The translations under genes were made by a program, and so were the position numbers. Shown piece by piece: positions 1 to 5,472 of a stretch of 5,472 bases of DNA (position 1 is its first letter; each line of letters starts with the position of its first letter). Location of the stretch: contig JAGOIB010000141.1 in the NCBI GenBank assembly GCA_017995875.1, positions 1 to 5,472 of the forward strand. The letters run 5' to 3'. The DNA comes from Saprospiraceae bacterium. Lineage in GTDB: Bacteria > Bacteroidota > Bacteroidia > Chitinophagales > Saprospiraceae. The notes beneath the pieces were generated by a model. The model did not search any database. It saw only the letters and a program-made list of their open reading frames with translations, and was not told the DNA's origin.

Positions 1-443
1 GGACATGGATAATTGGCCACATAGTTCAATACAGGAAAGAATATCCCCTTTCCTTCCGGAATGATGACTGTCCTTTCAATAGTTCCGCCAAGGGTTCCAG
101 CTAAAAAGTATACAGGACCCACCTGATCAGGTTCGGTCTTATTGTCCGCGGATTCAGCCAGGGGATGTTTGTTACAGGGAATGGAATAGAAATACTTTAC
201 CCACGCCTCGCACCATGAAGCATAGGAATTTCCAAATGGTTCCTCAGCAGGAGAATAGGCTATTTGCGCTTCTTGTAATTGATTGAAAGGCACCTGTTCA
301 AAATCGGTAATGATGGGATATTCGCCCAACTGTTGGCTCATCAACGCCATTGGTGAAACCAATGTGAAGTAGATGCATTTCAAGAGCGAATTCAAAATTC
401 GATTTGGCAAAGTTGCTCCGTTTGTAGTTAGGTTTTGATGCAT
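1..443 (-). CDS. Uncharacterised, probably secreted protein (3' end cut by window edge)
   Basis: An open frame of 147 codons plus two bases begins with ATG at 443-441 and runs off the left edge without a stop. Residues 1-22 are polar with R15 and K22. Residues 23-35 are hydrophobic (CIYFTLVSPMALM) and resemble a signal peptide core, with likely cleavage near SQQ; no convincing lipobox is seen. The mature part has the run SWCEAWVKYFYSIP (76-89), then VGPVYFLAGTLGGTIERT (108-125) and PEGKGIFFPVLN (129-140). From memory, this layout (W..W..SIP, then GPVWFLAGT.GG...R, then P.GKA.FFP..N) recurs in secreted hypothetical proteins of many soil and aquatic bacteria; no function is known to me. Cysteines at 78, 90 and 147 could pair in the periplasm. 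It starts 9 nt after the CHAT gene stop, so it is probably co-transcribed and may be a client or output of that module. Being a real gene is fairly sure; the role is unknown. Confidence 0.82.
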   Translation of the reverse strand, partial: MHQNLTTNGATLPNRILNSLLKCIYFTLVSPMALMSQQLGEYPIITDFEQVPFNQLQEAQIAYSPAEEPFGNSYASWCEAWVKYFYSIPCNKHPLAESADNKTEPDQVGPVYFLAGTLGGTIERTVIIPEGKGIFFPVLNYVANYPC

Positions 444-461
444 TATTCAATATTATTCAAT
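442..461. repeat. Perfect 10-bp tandem duplication across the CHAT stop / next-gene start
   Basis: ATTATTCAAT occurs twice back to back (442-451 and 452-461). Read on the minus strand, one copy carries the TAA stop of the CHAT gene and the second copy supplies the ATG of the downstream gene. Removing one copy would give TAATG, where stop and start share a base, so the present 9-nt gap can be explained by one 10-bp duplication. An 8-bp inverted repeat, GTTTTGAT (432-439) and ATCAAAAC (460-467), flanks it and could form a weak stem around the start codon. Confidence 0.75.
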
Positions 462-3428
462 CAAAACAAATCCAGCCCATTCAAAAGGATCATATCCTTC
501 AGTCCTCATTTCTTTTTGAGCCTGCAGGAGTGATGTACGCATAGGTCGATTGTGTTTTAACAAATGTGTATAAAAACGAGTCATCAACTCCACAGTGGCA
601 GCATCCGGTACCTGCCAAAGCGACATGATAATATAGCGTACCCCTGCAATTTTAAAAGCACGCTGCAATCCGTACACACCTTCGTTGCCATCGATATCTC
701 CCAATCCGGATTCACAGGCTGATAAAACCACTAGTTCAGTATTACTCAAATCCATAGGAACGATTTCATATGCCGTCAGTATGCCATCCTCCATCCAGGG
801 GCGAAATGGTTCACCCTTTTTCCAGGCATAATTTCCTCCGGCCAGGATGAGTCCTGAACGGATCAAGGGATTGTCAGCTGACGCTATTGTATGTGCCATA
901 CTAGCAGTCATTGTAACATTTGTATTTCGTATAGGATCAGGATAGAAGTACCCATGTGTTGATAAATGTATTATCCTTGGGGAACTCGTCCTTTCTTTAG
1001 ATCTACTTAAACTTTTAAATTGTTCCTCCGTTGCAGTTTGCCCTTTCCAGGTGCTGGCATCCATTCCTGCTTTCTCGAAAAGAGGAAGTATGAGATCTAT
1101 CTCTCTTTCGGAACCTTTGAGATATCCCCAGTCTTTTCCCCGAAGTATTTGATTCAGTTCGGGTGAAACATTCTCGACATATGCTTCCTGCGAGATTGTT
1201 GTTTTTTCAGATAACATGGATTTTGTTTGACTGGTATCAATCTCGTAGTAGATTCCACCAATCAGGATACTTTCCGCAGAGTTCGTATGCCGGTCCTCCC
1301 GAAACAAAAGTTGGCTTGTCGTGATGACCTGTACAAGTTCATACTCCTCACCCAAAATTTGCTGGCCGTTTGTGGGAATTGCATTGAAATTGATAAGATG
1401 CAATAATCCACTCGAGGAAAAATAGATGGTATGAATATCTGATAGGTATGGCAGCAAGGGCTTCCAAATCAAGTCATATAGCGCAAGATCATCTTTCATG
1501 TAAAGATGATTTGCATTGTCACTGCGATTTTTCAATGTGTCAGTCGCAAATTGTGCCAGTTGACGTGACTCGAACAAAGGAATTAGAACCGGACTAGAAA
1601 GAGACGGGTGGATCAGGATGGCACTGTAGTAAATACTATCCTTAGCATCCGGCATGTAGTAATTATATTCGACGAATTCCACCGCCACTTCACCAGCGTT
1701 GAGCGCATTACGTATAGATGATGTCTCTACTGAATGTCCTTTCTGAACAGGTACTTTCTGGGATAAATCTCTTTCGAGTGAACTGATTTCTTCTTCAATC
1801 GTCTTTGTGTCCTTCCTTTCGGAGGGGAGCTTTACAAGCTGTTTGGCCAATAATTTCTTTTGAACATTTAGGTCGTGGTATAATCGAAGTGAACCTGTGT
1901 CCCACTGGACCTGATTTCTGATGTCAATATATTTATCCAATAGAAAGCCCTTGAAAAACAATACCTGATCTGCAATATCCTCACGATCAGATTCATTGAT
2001 CTGAGAAGAATGAAAGGCAAGTGATAAATACTTATCAAGATAATATTCGGCTGTTTTCAGATAGGCAAATAATTCATTTTCTGAGGTGAATCCGGAGATG
2101 AGTGAAATGGATTCCCTGTAGAGATGATTGATGCGTTGGATTGTATGAAATCCAGTTTCCCTGTCACCCAATTTTAATTGAGCATGACTTAACAGATCAA
2201 GGCAGGTTATATAATTTTCATTGCGGGTAATGTCCTTTTGTTCGTAAAATAATTTTTGTTGTGCTAAGAGAAGCACGGCTGTATCTAACTGTTTTTTGTA
2301 GATCAGGGTCCTTACATAATTCAATAAAGTAGAGCTGTAATCTATACTTTCTGTTCCAATGAGTGATTTTTTAAGTTCCAGGGTTGAACCCAGGTAATCA
2401 AAAGCCTGATCATAATTGCCCTCATAGCATGCATTAAGGCCCAGGTTATTCAGTACCCATGCATATTCAAGGGAATACAGTTGCTGCATCTCATAGATTT
2501 CCTTTGCTTGCTTCAAATAATAATTTGCCGAATCATATTCAAGCTTACCTCCATAAATGGCTGAGAGTAATGTTAATGTGGTGGCAATATCCGGATGATA
2601 TGGCCCACGAATGGTGATTTTTCCTGCTAAAGCCTCTTTGGCAAAGGATGTGGCCATTTCATAATTACCAAGTCTTTCCTGAAGCAAGGCCAGATTATGT
2701 CTGGACCAGTAGTACAATAGATCGTTTACTCCTTTTTGCTTTTTCCAAATTTCAGCGGCCCGAAGAGCAGTCGCTTCATAGCCTGCAAAGTCACCAAGTT
2801 GATAATAGGCACCAGAGAGCACCACAAGGGTTTGCCCTATATCGGGATCATCAGCAGGTAAATTAGCCTGTTTAACACGAAGTGCATCTGTCAGGCATTC
2901 AACAGCCTCCTCATCACGTCCCTGCTTGTTGTATAATTTACCAAGATTGTGCTGGGCCCAGCTGCAGCGCAGATAATCTTTGCCAAGAGAACCTTCCCAA
3001 TTGGTTCGGGCTTCGATGTAGTAGGATTCAGCAAGTTTGTAATTGCCCTCATATTCATACATAAGGCCAAGTCCGTTAAGTGTAACAGCCAGTGAAGCGT
3101 TTGGAGGAGTATAATTTAATTGCTTTATGTGCAAAGCGTCGAGATAGTACGATTTAGCTTCGGCTTGTTTATCCTGCACCATCAATACATATCCAAGTGA
3201 GTGAGCAATGTCTCCTGCTATGATATGTTCTGCCCCTAATTCCTCGTTGGTGTAATCCAGTGCATCTTTCAAAACCACTACTGCACTGTCAGGTTGTTGG
3301 CTTTTCAGAAATGATCCCGCCTGATCCTTGAGTCGGTCGATGTATTGTATAATAGTATCATTGCCGGCAGTTTGCGCTTGTAGCGGAAATATGGTTATTT
3401 GAAATAGAAGACATGACAGTAATCGCAC
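453..3428 (-). CDS. Secreted TPR-CHAT protein, caspase-like cysteine protease
   Basis: This 991-residue protein ends in a complete CHAT domain (caspase HetF associated with TPRs, a clan CD cysteine peptidase fold). Residues 1-19 form a signal peptide with a short basic start, a hydrophobic core LLSCLLFQITIFPL and a probable cut near QAQ-TAG, placing it in the periplasm or outside the cell. Residues about 35-400 hold roughly nine TPR-like units with a spacing near 42 residues (kinesin light chain style, for example LNGLGLMYEYEGNYKLAESY at 117-136). A helical, coiled-coil-like stretch follows (about 515-560). The CHAT domain spans about 645-990, with HLSTHG giving His825 (codon 954-956) and VLSACESGLG giving Cys905 (714-716), plus SLWQVPD at 936-942 and the usual ending WAGFVLIE. 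The dyad is intact, so activity is expected; the substrate is unknown. The start is GTG: no in-frame ATG lies near, a stop is 21-24 nt upstream, and this start gives the signal peptide. It lies 48 nt after the membrane regulator gene. Confidence 0.95.
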   Translation of the reverse strand: MRLLSCLLFQITIFPLQAQTAGNDTIIQYIDRLKDQAGSFLKSQQPDSAVVVLKDALDYTNEELGAEHIIAGDIAHSLGYVLMVQDKQAEAKSYYLDALHIKQLNYTPPNASLAVTLNGLGLMYEYEGNYKLAESYYIEARTNWEGSLGKDYLRCSWAQHNLGKLYNKQGRDEEAVECLTDALRVKQANLPADDPDIGQTLVVLSGAYYQLGDFAGYEATALRAAEIWKKQKGVNDLLYYWSRHNLALLQERLGNYEMATSFAKEALAGKITIRGPYHPDIATTLTLLSAIYGGKLEYDSANYYLKQAKEIYEMQQLYSLEYAWVLNNLGLNACYEGNYDQAFDYLGSTLELKKSLIGTESIDYSSTLLNYVRTLIYKKQLDTAVLLLAQQKLFYEQKDITRNENYITCLDLLSHAQLKLGDRETGFHTIQRINHLYRESISLISGFTSENELFAYLKTAEYYLDKYLSLAFHSSQINESDREDIADQVLFFKGFLLDKYIDIRNQVQWDTGSLRLYHDLNVQKKLLAKQLVKLPSERKDTKTIEEEISSLERDLSQKVPVQKGHSVETSSIRNALNAGEVAVEFVEYNYYMPDAKDSIYYSAILIHPSLSSPVLIPLFESRQLAQFATDTLKNRSDNANHLYMKDDLALYDLIWKPLLPYLSDIHTIYFSSSGLLHLINFNAIPTNGQQILGEEYELVQVITTSQLLFREDRHTNSAESILIGGIYYEIDTSQTKSMLSEKTTISQEAYVENVSPELNQILRGKDWGYLKGSEREIDLILPLFEKAGMDASTWKGQTATEEQFKSLSRSKERTSSPRIIHLSTHGYFYPDPIRNTNVTMTASMAHTIASADNPLIRSGLILAGGNYAWKKGEPFRPWMEDGILTAYEIVPMDLSNTELVVLSACESGLGDIDGNEGVYGLQRAFKIAGVRYIIMSLWQVPDAATVELMTRFYTHLLKHNRPMRTSLLQAQKEMRTEGYDPFEWAGFVLIE

Positions 3429-3476
3429 TATTATAAACTTTGGTTTTTATTGGATGTTTAACAGCAATGCAATAAA

Positions 3477-4391
3477 CTACTCTTTAAGTTTAAGCATTAT
3501 ATCATTTGCCTTTCCCTTATTGGCGGCTTTTTCAAGCTTTACATATTTCACTAACCAATCATTGGCCTCTGTTTTATTACCCTTTCTCAAATGGCACATC
3601 GCCACACCGAAATAAGCTTCAGCAACATACCTCGACCTGTTATTTTGAATGATCGATTCCAGAATAGAAATAGCCTGGTCCGTTTTGCCGGTCTCCAGCA
3701 AGGCATTAGCATACGAAAACCTGTAATTGTCATTGCCTTGATAATCCTTTGATAGCTGTGAAAAGAGTTCCATTGCTTTTTGATATTCCCCATCCCAGTA
3801 TGCCTTTTGATATTTTTGAAGTGGCGACATATCATCATCACCCCGTGTCGTTGGATCCATCATCGCATCCTTGTACGGTTCGAAATACGCCGCAAAAAGT
3901 TCTTGTCCTTTTTTGGTATTGTCGGCCATATCCGGCTTTGACATCTTTGGCTTTTCGGTGGATTGCTGATAACTAAGCGAGTCCTTTTGCAATACGGAAT
4001 CCATCCGGACTACAGGAGGTTGACTAGTTTGTGTTGAATCGGATGCATCGACCTCTACAGGAACCGCTGGTTGGTCATTCGTAAATAAAAACCGCCAGAT
4101 CACTAAGGTTGCTATTAATGATGCCGCCACCCAGATCCAGAGAAAGCGGTTTTTATCCGGACGCGCAGGTTCCGGTTTTTTTTTGTCAAGTATTTCATCC
4201 CGTCTCGCAAATCGCTGACGGAGTTCTTCCCTTTGTTTTTGTCGCAAGGCTAGTACAGCCTCTTCGTAGTCTATTATTTCCTGGTGAAATGAAGGATCCT
4301 CCGCACGTCGTCGTTCCACGTCATGACGCTCGGCTTCTGTCAATTCACCGGCCAGGTATCGTTCTATCAGGATCTGATCTATTTCTTCCAT
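3477..4391 (-). CDS. Single-pass membrane TPR protein with anti-sigma-like N-terminus
   Basis: This 304-residue protein is the likely partner of the sigma factor encoded just before it. Residues 1-50 (LIERYLAGELTEAERHDVER and on) resemble the helical sigma-binding region of Bacteroidota anti-sigma factors, but the zinc-binding His/Cys set is missing: the only cysteine is C266. A basic stretch (K70-K72, R77, K80, R82) precedes one membrane segment at 83-103 (FLWIWVAASLIATLVIWRFLF), which predicts the N-terminus inside and the C-terminus in the periplasm. Residues 104-162 are a Pro/Ser/Thr/Asp-rich linker. Next is FAAYFEPYKD (166-175), a segment I remember from other Bacteroidota TPR membrane proteins, then about three TPR units at 190-289. 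The ATG lies inside the last codons of the sigma gene (13-nt overlap), which suggests coupled translation. Inferred role: membrane tether and sensor controlling the sigma factor. Sigma binding is not shown by the sequence alone; a pure scaffold for the CHAT protein is the alternative. Confidence 0.9.
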   Translation of the reverse strand: MEEIDQILIERYLAGELTEAERHDVERRRAEDPSFHQEIIDYEEAVLALRQKQREELRQRFARRDEILDKKKPEPARPDKNRFLWIWVAASLIATLVIWRFLFTNDQPAVPVEVDASDSTQTSQPPVVRMDSVLQKDSLSYQQSTEKPKMSKPDMADNTKKGQELFAAYFEPYKDAMMDPTTRGDDDMSPLQKYQKAYWDGEYQKAMELFSQLSKDYQGNDNYRFSYANALLETGKTDQAISILESIIQNNRSRYVAEAYFGVAMCHLRKGNKTEANDWLVKYVKLEKAANKGKANDIMLKLKE

Positions 4392-4975
4392 GTTGTTTGT
4401 TGCGCCATTCGTTCACCAATACGTTCCTTCAGCTGCCTGAGGCTTCTCGACAACGTCACACTCACTGCGTTGACTGATGTATATCCCATTGTTTCCATGA
4501 TGTCGGGTATGGATTTACCTTCGACATATCGTTGGATCAGTATCCTTTTACTTTGTTCAGGCAGTTCATCAACGGCCTGTGTTAACAAGGTGCGCCGCTC
4601 CGTATCCATTTCTTCCCATTCCAATGCATTAATACTTTCTTCTATCTGAATATTAGCATCAAGCTCATCGACCAGGTCTGTTTTCTCTGCTTTTTTATGC
4701 ATCTTGATGAGGCGTCGCTTACCGATCAGGAATAGAAAGGACTTCAGTTCGCAGGTCAGGTGGATCAGTTTCCGGTCCCGTACCTGCTCATAGAACATGA
4801 TCATGGTATCATGCCAGGCATCCAGTAGGTCATCCCTGCTTGCTGTCGGAAATTTGGATTTAGCCCATCGGAGGAAATCATCTCTGTACGTGTCGTAAAT
4901 CTGGTCGAGCACAGCCATATCCCCTGCCGCCAGGGCCTGTAGGAGGAGATCGGGAGATGACTTTTCGGTCTGCAT
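4379..4975 (-). CDS. Sigma-70 family (ECF-like) RNA polymerase sigma factor
   Basis: The protein would direct RNA polymerase to a dedicated set of promoters. From the chosen ATG it has 198 residues, normal for ECF sigma factors. Region 2 covers about 26-95 (IYDTYRDDFLRWAKSKFP, then DAWHDTMIMFYEQV and LKSFLFLIGKRRLIKM, matching core binding and -10 recognition helices). A short acidic linker follows. Region 4 covers about 130-187 (AVDELPEQSKRILIQRYVEG, then a helix-turn-helix KSIPDIMETMGYTSVNAVSV and a basic SRSLRQLKERI). No extra C-terminal domain is seen. The frame also opens at a GTG at 5017, adding 14 residues (MKRFFPRKVIGLAY); I prefer the ATG at 4975 because AGGA lies 9 nt before it, the GTG has no good ribosome site, and the shorter form fits the family. 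The gene is first in the cluster and overlaps the membrane regulator by 13 nt. Target promoters are unknown; autoregulation is common in such pairs but not visible here. Confidence 0.93.
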   Translation of the reverse strand: MQTEKSSPDLLLQALAAGDMAVLDQIYDTYRDDFLRWAKSKFPTASRDDLLDAWHDTMIMFYEQVRDRKLIHLTCELKSFLFLIGKRRLIKMHKKAEKTDLVDELDANIQIEESINALEWEEMDTERRTLLTQAVDELPEQSKRILIQRYVEGKSIPDIMETMGYTSVNAVSVTLSRSLRQLKERIGERMAQQTTWKK

Positions 4976-5211
4976 ATACGCCAATCCTATGACCTTCCGG
5001 GGAAAGAACCTTTTCACTCCGGAGATCCGCCGAATTGTTCTTGTGTATTAAACTACTATTCTGTCAAAGGGTGTTGTTTCTAAGGGAATCCTATCCGAAA
5101 TATACTAAAAGCAATTATTATTTAAGTGGGGATCATAAATGAAAATGAAAGCTGATGAGGAGGATGTTTTTCAAGGTCCGGGTATGCTTTAGAGGGGTAA
5201 AGGTAAGAAAA

Positions 5212-5259
5212 GGCTAAGGCGGAGGCGGAGGCTGATGCTTAGGCGGAGGCTGAGGCGAA
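5212..5259. repeat. Hexamer array, eight units, consensus GGCKGA
   Basis: Eight consecutive 6-base units without gaps read GGCTAA, GGCGGA, GGCGGA, GGCTGA, TGCTTA, GGCGGA, GGCTGA, GGCGAA. The plus strand is strongly purine-rich and G-rich compared with its AT-rich surroundings. The units vary by one or two bases, which fits an old slippage-generated array. It is followed by seven T residues (5265-5271). No coding frame with a start and ribosome site covers it. Confidence 0.85.
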
Positions 5260-5283
5260 GTAGGTTTTTTTGGGATTATGATC

Positions 5284-5312
5284 CATCGCTATTTTATAAC
5301 ATCGCTATTTTA
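5284..5312. repeat. 13-bp direct repeat, CATCGCTATTTTA twice
   Basis: CATCGCTATTTTA is present at 5284-5296 and again at 5300-5312, separated by three bases (16-bp period), with no mismatch. The second copy runs into the left arm of the inverted repeat at 5307-5330. Function is not evident; tandem operator half-sites or a slippage duplication are both possible. Confidence 0.8.
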
Positions 5313-5330
5313 AGACTCAAGTCTTAAAAT
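5307..5330. repeat. Perfect 11-bp inverted repeat with 2-nt spacer
   Basis: The arms are ATTTTAAGACT (5307-5317) and AGTCTTAAAAT (5320-5330) around CA. All 11 pairs match. The size and near-continuous symmetry fit a binding site for a dimeric protein; as RNA the 2-nt loop is too tight, so the hairpin would lose its inner pair or two. With flanking A and T runs it could also act as a bidirectional terminator for transcripts entering from the right, but the stem is AT-rich and weak. Confidence 0.75.
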
Positions 5331-5369
5331 CTATATATCAAATCTACAGGTTTCTGAAATGTAATGATG

Positions 5370-5386
5370 GGCAGTTTATAACTGCC
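5370..5386. repeat. 7-bp inverted repeat GGCAGTT / AACTGCC
   Basis: GGCAGTT (5370-5376), a TAT loop (5377-5379) and AACTGCC (5380-5386) form a short perfect stem-loop. It lies at the left boundary of the 60-bp tandem repeat. The second repeat unit keeps the right arm (TTATAACTGCC) but not the left arm, so the hairpin may mark the edge of the array. Confidence 0.6.
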
Positions 5387-5472
5387 ATGTAGTAATCAAC
5401 AAACTGATAGCTGAAAGCTGACGGCTGACAGCTAATTATAACTGCCAGGTAATCATCAACAAACGGATAGCT
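5376..5472. repeat. 60-bp period tandem repeat, truncated by right edge
   Basis: A 37-base block beginning TTATAACTGCCA at 5376-5412 recurs at 5436-5472 with 33 of 37 bases the same and no gap, giving an exact 60-bp period. Both copies end in GATAGCT, and the heptamer array sits between the shared blocks. The second copy reaches the last base of the window, so the number of units cannot be known from here. Similar AGCTGA-rich intergenic repeats are familiar to me from Bacteroidota genomes, but I cannot check this. Confidence 0.8.
5404..5431. repeat. Heptamer array, four units of CTGANRG
   Basis: Four consecutive 7-base units read CTGATAG, CTGAAAG, CTGACGG and CTGACAG, followed by a decayed CTAATTA. 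The variation is confined to the fifth and sixth positions. The array lies inside the 60-bp tandem unit, and a related CGGATAG at 5464-5470 suggests it restarts in the next unit beyond the window. Confidence 0.8.

Larger units (their letters stand above)
4976..5472. other. Gene-free upstream region with short repeats
   Basis: No convincing coding frame is seen on either strand. The part nearest the sigma gene (4976-5210) is AT-rich and should hold the promoter of the cluster, but no clear Bacteroidota-type promoter (TTTG at -33 with TAnnTTTG at -7) was found. The rest holds a hexamer array, a direct repeat, an inverted repeat, a heptamer array and the start of a 60-bp tandem repeat, each listed separately. 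No tRNA, rRNA, transposase remnant or CRISPR-like spacing is seen. Confidence 0.7.

Noticed and set aside
2648..3064. Two short plus-strand frames opposite the TPR region of the CHAT gene
   Set aside because: They lie fully inside a conserved coding region on the other strand and have no recognisable motif.
3411..3428. Lipoprotein signal at LLSC in the CHAT protein
   Set aside because: The cysteine is residue 6, leaving too short a stretch before it; an ordinary signal peptide cut near residue 18-19 fits better.
3429..3476. Terminator or promoter between the regulator and CHAT genes
   Set aside because: Only a weak GTTTA / TAAAC pairing with a 12-nt loop is present and no T tract follows it; the 48-nt gap is simply read as intra-operon spacing.
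4109..4649. Plus-strand open frames across the sigma and regulator genes
   Set aside because: They are antisense to well-supported genes, have composition typical of a complement frame (many Cys, His, Pro, Ser) and show no domain.
453..4975. A CRISPR type III-E (Craspase-like) system
   Set aside because: Only the general theme of TPR-CHAT plus sigma is shared. There is no effector nuclease, no Cas1/Cas2 and no repeat-spacer array, and the CHAT protein here is exported.
5062..5104. Promoter candidates on the minus strand: TTGACA (5062-5067) and TATATTTC (5097-5104)
   Set aside because: TTGACA has no -10-like hexamer at a suitable distance. TATATTTC fits TAnnTTTG at all but the last base, but has no TTTG at about -33. 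Neither is enough to call.
5139..5192. Small plus-strand frame of 17 codons (MKMKADEEDVFQGPGML) with G-rich sequence before its ATG
   Set aside because: Too short, no recognisable feature, no neighbour it would pair with, and it lies in a repeat-bearing intergenic region.
5212..5271. G-rich stretch followed by seven T residues as a rho-independent terminator
   Set aside because: The hexamer units do not contain complementary arms, so no stem forms before the T run.

Overview
The window looks like chromosomal DNA from a member of the Bacteroidota, possibly Cytophagales or a Saprospira-type lineage. The reasons are moderate G+C with AT-rich intergenic DNA, weak or absent Shine-Dalgarno sequences, an ECF-type sigma factor followed by a zinc-less membrane anti-sigma-like TPR protein, and a large secreted TPR-CHAT protein. 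The taxonomic call is an inference; there is no rRNA or other marker gene here.

All genes lie on the minus strand and read right to left as one tight cluster. First is a sigma-70 family (ECF-like) sigma factor (4379-4975, or from a GTG at 5017). It overlaps by 13 nt a 304-residue single-pass membrane protein with an anti-sigma-like N-terminus and C-terminal TPRs (3477-4391). After 48 nt comes a 991-residue protein with a signal peptide, about nine TPR-like units and an intact C-terminal CHAT cysteine protease domain (453-3428). After 9 nt comes the start of a fourth gene for a probably secreted protein of an uncharacterised family (1-443), cut by the left edge.

A consistent reading is a cell-surface signalling unit. 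The membrane protein would hold the sigma factor in the cytoplasm and expose TPRs to the periplasm. The periplasmic TPR-CHAT protease could act on that protein, on the fourth protein, or on another target. The gene order, signal peptide, membrane segment and catalytic His/Cys are visible in the sequence; the proteolytic link to the sigma factor is a hypothesis.

The right-hand 455-500 bases upstream of the cluster (4976/5018-5472) hold no convincing gene. They carry several kinds of short repeat: an eight-unit GGCKGA-like hexamer array, a 13-bp direct repeat, a perfect 11-bp inverted repeat, a four-unit heptamer array (CTGANRG) and a 60-bp tandem period that runs off the right edge. The cluster's promoter must lie somewhere here but no clear match was found.
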